Assembly: GCA_037833965.1 (NCBI GenBank)
Contig: AP031351.1
Location: 27,168,501-27,232,500, forward strand
Source of the DNA: Marchantia polymorpha subsp. ruderalis
Lineage: Eukaryota > Streptophyta > Marchantiopsida > Marchantiales > Marchantiaceae
Direction: 5' to 3'
DNA length: 64,000 nt
In this document: piece after piece, positions 11,201-23,900 of the stretch
How the letters are laid out: every line of letters starts with the position of its first letter
How positions within the stretch are numbered: position 1 is the stretch's first letter
Program-made: the position numbers and the translations under genes
The notes under the pieces: model-generated
Database searches by the model: none
What the model saw: only the letters and a program-made list of their open reading frames with translations
What the model was told of the DNA's origin: nothing

Positions 11201-14200
11201 GACGTAGTTGCAATCCCTATTTCTCCAGATATCCGTATTGGTATTCTTCCCATATCCCGAGGAGTAGATGCTGTAGAGGAGAACTGTTCCATTGATGAAA
11301 CTCTTCGTATTCCCATCGGGCTAGTCAGGAAATTCGGTCTTGATGGAGGACTTGGGGGCGGTGTTCTGAATGTGCTCGCAAGATTCCCTGCAGCCAACTC
11401 ACGATTTAATCTCGAATGAAGATAGTAACTTTTCAAATGACTCTAAAGATCTGATGAAATGTGGTACTACTTCTTCCTGGCAAACACGTGTTGAATTCGC
11501 AACTCAATTCTTTCCGTTTGGACTTCACTAATATGGAAGGAATCCGTGTGTCTACCTGAAGTGGAAGCAACCCATGAAGTAGAGCGTACTAGTCCACTTG
11601 GCAACGGTGTAGGAGGTAGTGCAGGGACTGACGCATTCCGCGTGTGGCCTGGTCCGCTGTTCGTCCTCACAGGCTTCACCACGACTTCTACACCTACAGA
11701 CCGTAAAATTTGTCGCCCAATGCTGGCAACTCGAGGCGATGGGTCTCTGGCCAAAGCATACACTGCTGCAACACACTGTACATAGATGCCACTCTCTTCA
11801 CCCCTTAATCTCCAGCTTCTGGAAACTCCGTTGGAAGCTGGACCATTGCCTAGTGATCTTGCTTCTTCAGTGTAACCCAGCTCCGATGGAGATCCATGAA
11901 GATTTCCCGACGACGGTAGGGAGCCACTGCTCATAACGGGTCTTAACGGGCGAGGAGGAGTAGTTCCCTCGAGTCCAACTCTCAGTCCCGCACTTTGGTC
12001 CATCATACTTGATCCAGCAAAGGCTAATTGTTGCGTATAACCATAGCTAGCATTCCTACTCGCCGCAAACGTCGGTGACAACATACTGCTGGGAGGCTTC
12101 AAATAAGCTGAGGCAGCAGCCCGGAAAAGTCTGTTGTGAGCAATAGCCAACCGTGCAAGAGCTGCAAAATTTAAACGCAGACTTTTAATAAATTTCTCAT
12201 ACTCTTCGAACTTCAACAACAAAGAACTCTAATCAAAAACATTCTAACCAGAACGCAAAAGAACAGTGTCAGGCAATGTAGCCTGCAGCAAGCTCATAGT
12301 TTTCGTGCAAAACCACAGTAATTACCTATGGCGAGCTCAGTCCTTACGAGAGGACTTCCGTCATTGATAACCTTCAGTAAGCTTCGGGCTATTTCGCGCT
12401 CAGACGTAAGCGCCTCCTCATCTTCTTCGTCTTCCACGGACGAGGTTTCAGTTGGAATAGTAGACTCACTGTGTGCCTTCACCAATGTCCCCAAGGCGTA
12501 CGTTGCAGACGCACGAACCTGTATATGATATATGAGCAAAACGTTCATTGTCGATGCGCTTCACCAGCGATTACACACGCAATTGACACAGGTGAAAAAA
12601 TTCATTTCCATGGAAAGCATGGATGCCGATAGATGGCAAACAGCTACACAAAAGTCAGGCTAGGAGTTTGTTCCATCAACACTACGTACCTCCGGGTTCA
12701 GTTCTGATAAAAGGGAAGTGAGTGTTGTTCGAGCATTATCTCTGTAGGCAGCTTGGCCTTCTGGGGCACCATCCCAGAGTTTCCCAAGGCATAGACATAG
12801 CCACTGCAGAAGAAGTGGCTCCGGCTGTGATTCAGCGCCCGGAACTGTTTGGATGTGCACCAGGCAAATATTTATCAACCCTGCTTGTATGCAGGCTGAT
12901 TGACCCCTTGGATGACCGTCAGCAATAACAGCTAGAACAAATGCAGCCATAGCCCTTTGCTCCGCGCAGACGTCGTCACTATCCAGGAACTTGATAAAGT
13001 ACTGGTGCCCTCCATCTTTCACAAGATCGACCTGGCATGACTGGAAAGCACATGTCGAAAACTGTTAGATACAGGAGGCACTGAAACACCTGTTGTCGCA
13101 TGCGACCCGGTCGGATGCGGTACGGCGTGAAGCTGGTCCGCCGCTCGACGCGGGGTCGAGGTGAGAGCAAGAGACCACTTTGCCAATCATTTCTACCTAA
13201 AAGGTTGGGGGTAGACGCGGGCCCTTGGTAACAAGGGTATCTATCACGAAAAGCCATCACCACAATCGAAGTCACCAGTAATGTCTTTTTCTTCTCCTTG
13301 TTAGGAAATCCAGTAAAACATGACTTCGACATACTTCGGCCAGACAATATGGGCATAACCTGTTTGTGCTTGAGAGACATAGCAGTTACCTTGTCAAGAG
13401 CAAGGATCTTTGTCCATATGAAAACAAGGATTTGACGCAATTCCGTAGCGGTGGTTTGCAATAGTTTGAGTACATAAGGAAAGATTCCCACAGAAAGAGC
13501 CTGCATACCCAGAGAGATCAAAAGTAAACTTAACAAAGTCCAGTTATCCTTGAGACGAAGATTGGGAATGAAAAGTAGATTTATAACATCGACATTGGAA
13601 CAGTTCCGACATGACAAGTGTCGATGATAAAGTGGTACGATCAACGCAAACTTCCTTTGAGCATTTAGACAGCTCTCAATTTACTAGATTCTACAGGAGA
13701 GTTCCCTTACCAGATCCACAGCCCACGCGCCCATGTCCAAAAATCTACCCAGAAGTACTAAAGCCCGAAATCGATGAGATTGACTTAGCAAAACCTGCAG
13801 ACAATATACGCACACTTTGATCACTAACTTCCAAATTTCAAAGAAGTGATACCAAAGGTACCATTTGCACAAGGAGATACCAAGTGTCATACATATCCCT
13901 AACATGATAGTACCTGATCATTCAACATGCAAAGGGTACTTGTTCTAATATCGTACATCACCAGTACATTATAAAGACCATACCTGAAGAACAATTGGAA
14001 GCTGTTCAGGTGGGTTTTTCCGGCTACTGCCATGTTCAAGCCAAACTTCAAATGCAGTGAGCTGCTCAGTGAAAAAAGGACTTGGCTGCAAGTACGATAC
14101 ACAGTAAACTAAACATGAGAGCACAATCACAGAGTGCATGATAAATCGAACAAGCTGATATACCGAAAGGAGTATTGGATGTAGACATCCAATACTTTTT

Positions 14201-17200
14201 TTCTACATAGACAATCCTTTTCTACATTAAAAACTGATCTGCTTTACAGCACCTGAAATTCTAAATTCGAATCACTCAGTAGAGCTGGTAACTGCGACAA
14301 GCAGATCTCTGCTGCCATGTCCCATGCATGCCTGGAAAACCAGTTAACTGCGTTAACATTGTACATAATTGTCTCAAACAGAACTTGCTGTAAGAGATAA
14401 AAGGAACCTGGGTAGTGAGCTGTTAACATAAAACGAAAGAGATAAATAAAAACTTCATGTAGAAAAGTTTTGCTTTACCACATAGGATGCTGATGCGTAG
14501 GCGGTAAGGCTGGATAAGACTGTGGAGAACAGTTTGCTGCCCTCATAATTCGCTCTGCCAACAAGAAATTTCTGAACAAACTTGCCACAAGTAGATCCTG
14601 CCTGAATAACCTTTGGAAGAGATCTGCGTGTATACAAACTCTTCAGTAAGTATCACCTTCAGGTGAATCACTCTAACTCCAGGTACAAGATAAATGAAAA
14701 TAACGTGTCCACCAGAAAAACCTACCACGGGGAAGTACATTCCAGGCAATCGTATCAGTGATAGCAGTGAAAATCCAATTTAGTTCCCCAAGTGGCGTTT
14801 TCCGGTCATTTTGCCGGCCAGGAATTCGATCTATAAGGTCAGGATCCAATGTATCCTTCAGTAACGAACGAGGGCAAAACCTGGTGGTAAACATCCAACG
14901 CAACCAGACATAAGTTTAATCCAAACCCCCTTAGAGGCACAGTAACCATCCGTGTACCTAGCACTAGTGTGACATAGAAGGACTAGGTATCCTCTGATCG
15001 ATGAGATTTTCGACAAGATATAATACGTGCTGCCATGTCTAGAACAATGGAGCGCACCAAATATCCATATTCCATGTATTCCAAAACAATCGTACTGAAT
15101 ACTTCCGGCCTTCATATTGATCCTCTAATGTATGTTACACATGGATATGGTAAGAAGATCGAACACCCAACATTCATTCACGACGCAGCAAAGCGTTCTA
15201 TTCCAACAGGTAAATAGCCCTCTTCTTGAAAGAACTCCAGACACTGTTTGACAATACGAACTAATGGCGTACCATCTCAGCGCTATCTTGATGGGAGTTG
15301 TTAGGCATGAGGTGAACACATCCGCTGGAAGCTCTGCATTTTGCGGTAGGATTTCATGGGCACCGCATGCTGCCAGTAGTATACAATCCTTCATAGCAGG
15401 AGCGGGATGAGGTGAGGGGTTGCCACCACCGTAATCTGGCCTCTGTGTACGAGATCAATCAGTCAGTTCTGTTTCCAGCCCGGCGGAGTAGATTAAATTC
15501 GAGCAAACCAGCCAATCAAGCTCAAGATGTTCCATTATAATTTCCAACACGCAGTTAACATAGCTATCAAATCTATTTTCGACTTACATCGCAAAACGCG
15601 TTGACAATCATGCCTGCGGCTGAGCAGTCAAAAACATAGATTGATGGCGTTCCCAACCATGACTCAAGTTCGTATACTGAGAGTGGAATGTACTGCGTGT
15701 AACTCTGCATCAACAAACAAACAAGATAGTCAAGAATCGAGGAGCCCAGAGTAAATTAAGCCAAAAGGCCTCTTCATCTTCCGAAACAAAGAGACAAACG
15801 ACGAGACAAATTATCAGCCGCAAGGAGACAAAAAAGCAAAGACCTGGAAAGTAAAACCCTAGAACTTGACTTAGATACAAAAACAATTTACTCAAAAGTT
15901 GTACGGCTGTCCCAAAAGGGCACCAGAAATTCAGCGATGTTGAAGATGATGACAAACGTGCAAATCCTGACCCTCCCTGTAGACTATTTCATGAGGTTTG
16001 TAGCAATGATAAGAATTGTGATGAGGAAGAACACTTAAACACGGTCTCGCGCCAAATACAACGAGAGTAGACATACCACTACCAGTCATCATCCCCAAAG
16101 TGAAATGGCTTCTAACACATTTTATTGAACTCCAACGATGAGCTAAGGTGGACCTCATTATGAACTGTCAAAAGTAACCGTAACCAAGGCTCTTGAGGAC
16201 ATACGTGTTAGAGAAGAACAACAGGGTGTTTTGGCGAACAAGTTAGACGAAAACCTGTGCGCTCGTGAATGATCACTCCATGCTGCCAGAAAGTCGTACC
16301 TTATTAAACAGCCAAATCTCCCCATTCACAGTAGGTCTGGGAACGCCGTGTCCATTGTAGTGAAACAAGACTCTTTCATTTTTTGCGCTTTTGCGGCTGG
16401 TAGTACATATTTTTTTCACCTCTTCTACGGTAGGGTCCAGCTGCACTCTGTACCTCGCCTGCGTCAAACACAATGTCAGGCCGCAGACAGTATCTACACA
16501 CACGCTTTACACTTTGTAGGTTGTGGCTCCAACATGAAAGAATGATCTGCCTTAACTGAACGGTAAGAAGATTACCCTAGGCTGCCATCGTTCATACTGT
16601 ACTTGCAAGTTCTTCCCAATGGCATCAATCGCCTTTAACGGAAGCATGGAGGACGGATCTGCACAGAGCACAGACCTTCGAATCAACATCATGCGATACA
16701 TTTTTCACTCAATAATCTCACAGAAAAGTAATTTAGCTGTTGCTCAAAAGCCCTGCTTTCCAAGAATCAGCCCACTAAGAGGATCACAGCTATTCAAGCA
16801 AATTTCATATTTGCAAGTCTGTTTTACAGTTCAGTTCAGGTGAACTATGGCATAAATACCAACTATTGAGAAAACCCCACGTACCGATCCAGCACTCCAT
16901 TCTTGCACATGGAGAAATTTTGATAACGTCGGGAGGGTCGACCCCGATATTCAGGCACAACACCAGTGCCACGCACCCTGTTTTCATCTGTTAAGCAAAA
17001 ATACGTGCAGTAAGATCTCACGTGCTGCAAGAGAACCAGTGACGACCACTATCAGTCCAGTCCTAAGCGTCGGGTATTTACGTTGATCTACCCAATAAGA
17101 TATAAATCACTTACCTGTTCTCAGACACGTGACGAGAGGAGCATCACCTGTAGATTTGCAACTGCCCAAAAGTAACGCCTACAGTCCACTCGGGAAGAAT

Positions 17201-19115
17201 GCTTCAATAAATAGCTCAGAAAGACAATCCACATTCCTACACTGCCTTCACATTCACTACAATTGCTATGTAAGAAGTGGACTAGGTGAAAATAAAGTAG
17301 GCTAATATCTTGACATCACACCTATGACCGGCAGGCCGCCGATTGTCAGTACTATGCTGGGTACGACAAAGCCTTAAATTCTTACGTTCTTGCACACGAG
17401 ATACTGCAGGACACACAAAAGGTTGGGAAAACCCATAACACATCGCTGTGAAAAGCTGGAGTAAGAGATAATTGGCCAGTAATCCAGGCTGCCCTCAGAG
17501 TGGTTTTTTAATAGATAATTGAACGACTAGCTTTCACATTTCGAGAGCAGATTATCTTAGCTACGTCGATCATAGAAAGTCGTCTTGTCCAGAGTGAAGT
17601 TTGCTTGATGAAGCCCAATTTCGGTATGTCCAACCCACTGAAGAAAAATTTCCTAGTGGGTGAAGAGAGCGTTCAAGTACTTATCCCAGACTACGTAGAA
17701 GCTACTCCAAACGACTCAGTAAGATTCTCGATTGAAGTGCTACGTCGCGCCACCTCCTGTTCACCGGACGAAGAACGCCCCGTCCACACATCTCACCGCT
17801 TTCCGATCGAAGCAAACCCGCGAAACCAAATCTGAATCATAAGTTCGCTGACTACTATTGTCCCTGATCTGGAGAAAGATGTGACCGAAAGAAAACGAAA
17901 TCCGGAAATTCAGGTACTCTAGAGTTTACAAGTGGATCCAACCTCAAGCCCAGTCCTACTTGTTCCATTAGAGTGGTGACGTTAATTGGTATCGTGAATG
18001 AGAGACATCCAAGAGCTAGTCGGAAGCAAGACGGAGGCCATGGAGAAGGGAACACCTTTGAAAGATAAGAGGTCAGAGAGGCTAGTTCAATCAATTTATC
18101 ATTCGAACATTTCTTTCAAGTAGCACATGAATTGCCCGTAACCGGTATAATGCCTCCCAAAAGGCATCGATGGAGGAAAAACAACCCCCGTCAATCCGGT
18201 TAGGTTCCAGTTAGAGGTTTGTGTCTGACTACTCACCATCGAAACTCTTGACAATTGAAACAGTCTTACAGCCATGCCCAAACCTTGGAAGAAAAGACCA
18301 AGAAGGAAATGCTCAAAGCGCTCGAAGGCGAGCGCAGCAGCATATCGAGCATGAGCTAATGTTGAGTTACATGTCACCGAGGAAGAAGAGGGTCCCGAAT
18401 TCATTACTGCGGACGGGCTTGCGGTTGCCCGCAGAGACATCCGTAAGCCTATGTACAGAGCCACCCCGAAGTTCTAATACACAAGTGCTCGCAAATACAA
18501 CTGCATCATTCATTCATCGTCTCGAGCCGAAAGGCGGTTTCGTGAAGAAAGTAATGGGACGTCGATTTCTGATTTTAATCTCAGATCTGCCCTGTCATCT
18601 CCAAATGTCAACCCTCCTTAATTGCATCTCAAATGGAATGATACAATGTGCCAGCCAACTTCAGTTTCGGATGTCAGGTCTCCAACGACTCTAAATCAGG
18701 ATGTTTTATCCCGCTTTCGGCAGATGGGGTGTGAGAGTCGAGAGGAGGGAGAAGCAAGTCCCAACCATTGTACTACTGGATAACATGACCAAAAGGTTAA
18801 GAACTTGAGACTCACTCTGTCTTTCATTCTCCACTTCGACACAAGACCGCTCTCCGCAGGTCCTAACGAGGTGGAAGTTTCACCCGCATCATGGCGCAAG
18901 TCACAAAGATAGAGATTGGGTGGCAAATACGCGACAGTCTCCCCATCCTGCTGTGGTGCTGGTTCCTCTGCTTCATCCGCATGAACTCTAGTTCTTTGCA
19001 CAAGCTCGTCCATGTTGTGTGGTACTGAGGACAAGGAAAGTTGAGCTCCTAATTGACCACCCGCCATACCTTCCATGGACCTCTGTCTAAACAAAACTGC
19101 ATCTCCCAAAGCCAT
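8244..19115 (-). CDS. RAPTOR: RAPTOR, regulatory-associated protein of TOR (complete, 23 coding exons)
   Basis: This is the scaffold of TOR complex 1, which presents substrates such as S6 kinase to TOR. The reconstructed protein has 1392 residues, close to the ~1340 of Arabidopsis. It has a caspase-like RNC domain (HYNGHGVP with His195 and His199, VFDCSAAG with Cys242), HEAT repeats about 380-740, a Ser/Pro-rich linker about 745-1000, and a WD40 propeller about 1060-1392. The start MALGDAV matches plant RAPTORs. Exons in transcript order: 19115-18816, 16987-16885, 16658-16576, 16458-16300, 15704-15588, 15442-15273, 14880-14726, 14623-14479, 14331-14253, 14085-13984, 13794-13711, 13500-13390, 13040-12690, 12518-12326, 12161-11556, 11387-10962, 10719-10596, 10414-10290, 10052-9907, 9794-9693, 9584-9499, 9258-9183, 8579-8244. 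All joins are GT-AG and keep frame; no stop interrupts. The donor after 10290 (GTTATG) is weak. Intron 1 is the longest (1.8 kb). Confidence 0.95.
14171..14196. other. Perfect 12-bp hairpin in a RAPTOR intron
   Basis: AGTATTGGATGT pairs exactly with ACATCCAATACT around a 2-base loop (AG). It lies in the intron between exons 9 and 10 and is followed by a T-run on the plus strand. It may be a MITE end or a chance cruciform; no function is shown. Confidence 0.6.
17605..18477 (+). pseudogene. Decayed coding-like frame in RAPTOR intron 1
   Basis: One plus-strand frame carries a series of protein-like segments broken by about a dozen stops. The segments are a 76-codon piece from 17605 (contains [20 protein letters not shown]), a piece from 17863 ([17 protein letters not shown]), a 41-codon piece from 17998 ([18 protein letters not shown]), a basic piece from 18274 ([12 protein letters not shown]), and an acidic-then-basic piece ending at 18477 ([20 protein letters not shown]). 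I do not recognise the family. Charged, Gag-like composition and an antisense position in an intron suggest an old retroelement or processed gene fragment. Chance composition cannot be excluded without a search. Confidence 0.35.
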
Positions 19116-20627
19116 ATTGCCTCTTACCCAACATTCCTTCTTCAATACTCCAGAAATCTTCCTTTGGTCAAGGATTCATTGAGGTGCCCTGCAAACCCAG
19201 AGCTTCCACTCGTATCGAATTTCATCTTACAGTGAAGCCTACAAGGACTGAAACCGGAGTTCAGAGCGCGAACATGCAATGGCGACGAAAGTGAACTGAG
19301 AAGTGTCCGGGGGGCGCCAAAGCACGAATGCGTAAGTAAGCTGCGGAGTCCATCGCAGGTCACTTTCATACATGACTCTCTCTCCTCTTCGGAACGCGTT
19401 TCACGTCTGCTCCTGGCATCCAATAGTCTGAGAAATATAACAGCCGTGTTTGGAGTTTGCGATCCTCAGCCACCGGTACCGTCGCGCCCAGAGAACCCCA
19501 CTTCACACACGCGTGGCTAAACCTCTGTTGTGTTGCGGGTGAATCGACATCATGTCGCACAAACAACTCCGGCTCAAAGAAGTGAAACGATCATGGCCAG
19601 TCGGCTGCATCTCGCCCCTGCAGTAAAGAAAACCGATGAACGACCGACGCCCGTGCACAGGAGAAACCATGCAATGCCGGAGAGGGTAAGGGACCGAGAC
19701 ACGCTGAACAAGAGAAAGCGAGGAGGAGCTGGGGGTGATGATGTATGAAGAACGAATTACAACTTGAGATGTTCCGGAGCTCCGTAAGCAAAATGAGGGG
19801 AAATTCTCAGCCCAGGCGTGTGCAATTGACGTGCCACGCCCTTGTCATAAAATTGCATCCGACGCCGTGCACAAGAAGCACACTCAAACCACCATTTGAT
19901 TTCCCAATTGCGGCCAAGGGCACCAGGGCATACGCCGTGGTATGCAATTACCCACGACTGTGAAGTCAGACTCTGCAGACTCGCCTCAAACGATACGGAA
20001 AAAAAAAGAAAAACAAGTCTAAAAAACTTGACATATGCACAGAAGTTACTCCTCTCTCCCTCTCCCTCTCCCTCTCTCTCTGCGCGTTCACCCTCGCACA
20101 CACCACTCTCTCTCCCCCTTTCCCCCCTCGCCACCCCCTCTCTCTCTCTCTTCCTTCTTCGTCCTTGTTCTCCTTTCCATTCGCTGCTCCCTTGCTTCCC
20201 TCCTTCCTCCCTTCCTCGCTTGCTTCCGTCCTCCCTCCCTCCCTCCCTATCTTTCGCTAGCCAGCAGAAGAATTTTCCACAATCCTCCGCCCCTGATGAT
20301 GCGAAGATGCGGACCAAAACGACAAAGAGACTTCCCACCAAAAGCACCACCAAGGGCAGCACCAGTACCAGCACCAGAAGCCGAAGCACCAATTCTGTGT
20401 CTCTCTGTTCTGTCTGTGTGCTGCAAACCAACACACTCTCTCTAGCACAAACCCAAATCAAAGCAACACTGCTCAAGCAAGTGGGGTCGCCCTTCCGGTC
20501 CAGTCCTTTCCTTTCCCTTCCCTTCCCCTTTCCTTTGCTCTCCCCGACCCTTTTACTTTCCGAATTGCTCCTTCCCACCTTCCTTCCTTCCTTCCTTCTC
20601 CTTCTCCTTCTCCTCCTCCTCCTCCTG

Positions 20628-20658
<31 letters not shown>

Positions 20659-20955
20659 GCTCAACACTCAACGCCACACCACAACCTCACCTCTCACCTC
20701 ACCCCACCCCCACCCGACCCCCATCAGCTATCCCTTCCTTCCGTGCTTTGCTGCGTCGCCTTGGCCTGGGCTTGCCTTGCCTTGCCTTCTCTTCCACTTC
20801 CTTCCACCACCCACCTCCGCACCTCCCTCCTTCCTCTGTCGCTCTCGCTCGCTCTCTCTCTCTCGCGCTCTCTCGCTCGCTCGCTCGCTCGATGTCGTCG
20901 CTGTCGACGATGGTGTCTCCGCTGCCTTGGAGAAAGGAGCGGCGGAAGGAGAAAG
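19116..20955 (-). other. Long 5' leader of RAPTOR (probable)
   Basis: Between the RAPTOR start codon and the TATA box lies about 1.8 kb with no coding homology. On the sense strand it is strongly GA-rich. Long GA-rich leaders are common in plants, notably bryophytes. An intron within it is possible, but I cannot place one. The long low-complexity frames here (for example 19757-20677 minus and 19896-21014 plus) are translations of the repeat, not genes. Confidence 0.5.
20049..20892. repeat. CT/GA-rich microsatellite cluster
   Basis: Several pyrimidine tracts on the plus strand: CTCCCT-type runs at 20049-20250, CCTT and CTCCTT runs followed by (CT)n at about 20505-20660, and (CTCG)n at about 20840-20892. 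They lie just downstream of the RAPTOR TATA box on its sense strand as GA repeats, where plant GAGA-binding (BBR/BPC) proteins could act. That role is inference. Confidence 0.8.
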
Positions 20956-20977
20956 GGAAATCTCGGCCCCGCGCCCT

Positions 20978-20985
20978 CTTTTATA
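20978..20985 (-). promoter_or_regulatory. TATA box, probable RAPTOR promoter
   Basis: The minus strand reads GTATAAAAGAGG, a good TATA box in a GC-rich setting. It points toward the RAPTOR gene, with transcription expected to start about 30 bases on, near 20,950. This is the best-placed TATA element I see upstream of RAPTOR. Confidence 0.45.
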
Positions 20986-20999
20986 CAGCTTCCGGCCCT

Positions 21000-23900
21000 C
21001 GACGTCCGAACTGATCGATCGAACAGGAAGGACCGGCTTCCGGGTCTACGTGGTGGGGTCCGACGGGGAAATCTTAAAATAAGCCTTCCCGTTCCGTTTG
21101 TCTGCAAATGACGCTTTGCCCTGTGGACCTGGAAAACCGACCTCGATGGTGTCGAAGTGGTTCGCATCGCTCCCTCCTGCCACGTCACCCTGTCCGCAAG
21201 CCCCCGAAATTTTCTAGGGCCGGCCCGCACACGTGCGGAGGTACGCCCACTGTACCTACACTTAAGAGCTGTTCCCAGTCCACAACTCTGGGGACGGGCC
21301 GGCCCGGCCCGGGACACGACACGACTCGCCTCGACTCGAAGGCAAGCCAAAGCCCAAGCCCAGGCTAAGCCAAGGCAGCGCAAAGCAGAGGCGGAGGCAA
21401 GGCGAAGCAGCGGGTTGGTCCAGGAGGCTCAAAACGTCGCCCTCCGCTTTGTGTGTGAACGAGCGGACGAACGTTGTAGGGTAGGCTGGGGTGCTGGCAG
21501 GAAGAACTAACCGGAGGATACTGGACCACGGGTCTAGCTGGAGCCAACCTTGGTCAGGGGTGGGGGTGTAGTCGGGACCCAATCATGGGGTAATTGAAGT
21601 GGACATTTACTCTTACTTCTCAGTTTTTAGCCGACAGGCGGAGCGTAGATCCCGAGGATAAATTATACACCACAATAAAAAGTAAAAACCGTCGGTGGGT
21701 AAAAGCGGAGAGGTGAAAGGGGCGAAGGAAGGGCGGGGCGAGTAACCACAGTATAGTAAACTTCTGGCGGGGAGACTAAGACAAGGAGAGAGGAGTATAA
21801 ACGGTCGCAAAAGTACACAGGCAACAAATATCAGCGCCAAATCTAGCTGAGATGGGGAAGGACGGCGGAGCGTCAGGTAGGCCAAACCACCGACAAACCC
21901 GTACCGAAAGTGTCGTGGAAATGGCGAAAACTGCAAACGGATGGCGAATGATGCGATTTCCGGTTTCTTCCCTTGACCATATGCGATGGCGACGCTTTTC
22001 CCGTCCTGGGCCCGCACCTCTCCCTTCCCTGCCCTGCCCTGCCCGCCCCACGCTCCCTTTACATTTCCCCTTCTCCACTTCACCGCAGGTCGCCTGACGG
22101 CCGCCGACGCGGAGGACCGTCGCTTCTCCACCCCTCTCCCCTCGCTCTCGTCGTCTGGGCTCTGGACTCTTCCAGGCCGGGCAGCATTCACGACCATCGG
22201 GCCATGATAACACCAATCACGTATTTTTGCGGCTTTCCCTTCTGCGCTTATTATTCTCGCCTTCTTTCCTACTATTATTATTATTATTATAAATTTCACT
22301 ATTTCGCAGGGTTTGCTCTGCCGCTGTGCCGGATGAAACCAAAGGAGAGGAAGCCAGGACTGAAGGTTCCTACGGACCCCAGGTCCACGAAAGATAATCT
22401 CGTGTAGCTGATCTTATTCCCTTTTCCCTACAGAGAGCAATAGGACAGTATCTGCTGCATAACTATGCGAAGTTGCACTCATTTCTCTAGCAACGAGGTC
22501 ATAAAATAATCGGCGAACATGTCTGTATTGATGATTGATGAGCTTTGGCCATACCACACCGTAGCCCCTGGCCTGCCCTGCCCATGGCATACATGAGCGC
22601 GACCTCTCGGAGCTGCAAGGGCCTGGCGAGGTATTGAGTATAGTCGCACTGTGCACCCCACAACATTGATAACGGACTCCGAACGAACGCTCATCGGTGC
22701 CCTCTGCGGGAATATAATACTCGCGCGACCCGATACTGGGCCTCAGTTTAATAGTTTATGGTCACAAGTCTCATCTAATCACGCTGTAGAAAGGTGCTGT
22801 GCTGCCCTTGTGACGCCCCATGGTCCATGCGATTAACAAACTCCTACAGTGCTGCAGATGTTCTCTTCCGCTTCCTCTCCTCCCTCTCCTCCCTCTCCTC
22901 CTGCCTTCCTGAGCTCAGCGCCCTCTCTCTCTGAGTCGGCCTTTTGGAGCATTCGGCGCGAGCGTATTGGGGTCAATAAAATCATGGAATCATGATACGA
23001 GCAATACGTGGGCCAAATACGAGAATGTGGTCAGTAATGAGAGAAGACAAAGCTGGAGGAGGAGGAGGAAGGAGAAAGGGAGCAGATGTAGTGAAGGGAC
23101 CGGACCGGGCGAGCGAGGGGCGAGGGGGGAGGGGGGAGATGAGAGGACGGGACTCGTAGACATGGCCCCCATGACATGAGCGAATGAGTGAGTGAATGAA
23201 TACGGTCACGTGCATAGCTACTAAATGTGGCTTTTTGAGATTTGAAGAAATTATGGCAATATTTGTGAAACGCCTCCTCGAGTGGCATCATGCCTGCCCC
23301 TCTCCCTCTCCCTCTTTCCCTTCGCTTGCCCCTTAACCACGACAGCTCCACTCCTTGCCATCCCACAAATCCTTCGCCCCGACCCGCCTGAATGCCACTG
23401 TAGTCGGCCTCCCCCCCCCCCCCCCGCCCCCACACCGCTTCCCATACGAGCTCGCATCCTCAGAGATCCACATGCGCTGCCTCGACGGGCCCATGCTCAT
23501 GACATGTCGCAGGTGCGAACTCGGCATGAATATGGTGCATTTCGCCGAGGCCGCAATATGCTCGGAGCTCGGAGCTGGGGGGGAATTCGGAGCTGCGCAT
23601 TTCGATCGAGTCACGTGAAACAGTGAATCCTGCGCCTCGTTGTTGGACCCGTAGAAAAAGAAGTCGAGGGGTGATCAGAGTCGGGCCGAGAGCAAGGGAG
23701 GCCGGGCGGGCTGTCTGCGGTCCACGCGTTCCATGATCATAAACAGCTATGGCCCAAGTGGCCGTCCCCAAGGGCCCTCTCTAGCGATGTATATACCATT
23801 TAATATCTGAAATCTGCGTTTCGGTGCCGGTAGTCGCGACCGGTGAAAACCAGTCAATCCTTTAATGCCACCATTAATGCAGCGCGCCAATACGCTTAAT

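Noticed and set aside
10931-11419. A 162-codon plus-strand frame
   Set aside because: It is the mirror of RAPTOR exon 16 on the other strand.
19757-21014. Long frames of 306 and 372 codons on opposite strands
   Set aside because: They are translations of CT/GA microsatellites (runs of R/E or S/L/P) and overlap each other and the RAPTOR leader.
21613-22299. A 228-codon minus-strand frame
   Set aside because: No motif, starts at a TTA-repeat region, and overlaps other frames of similar length.
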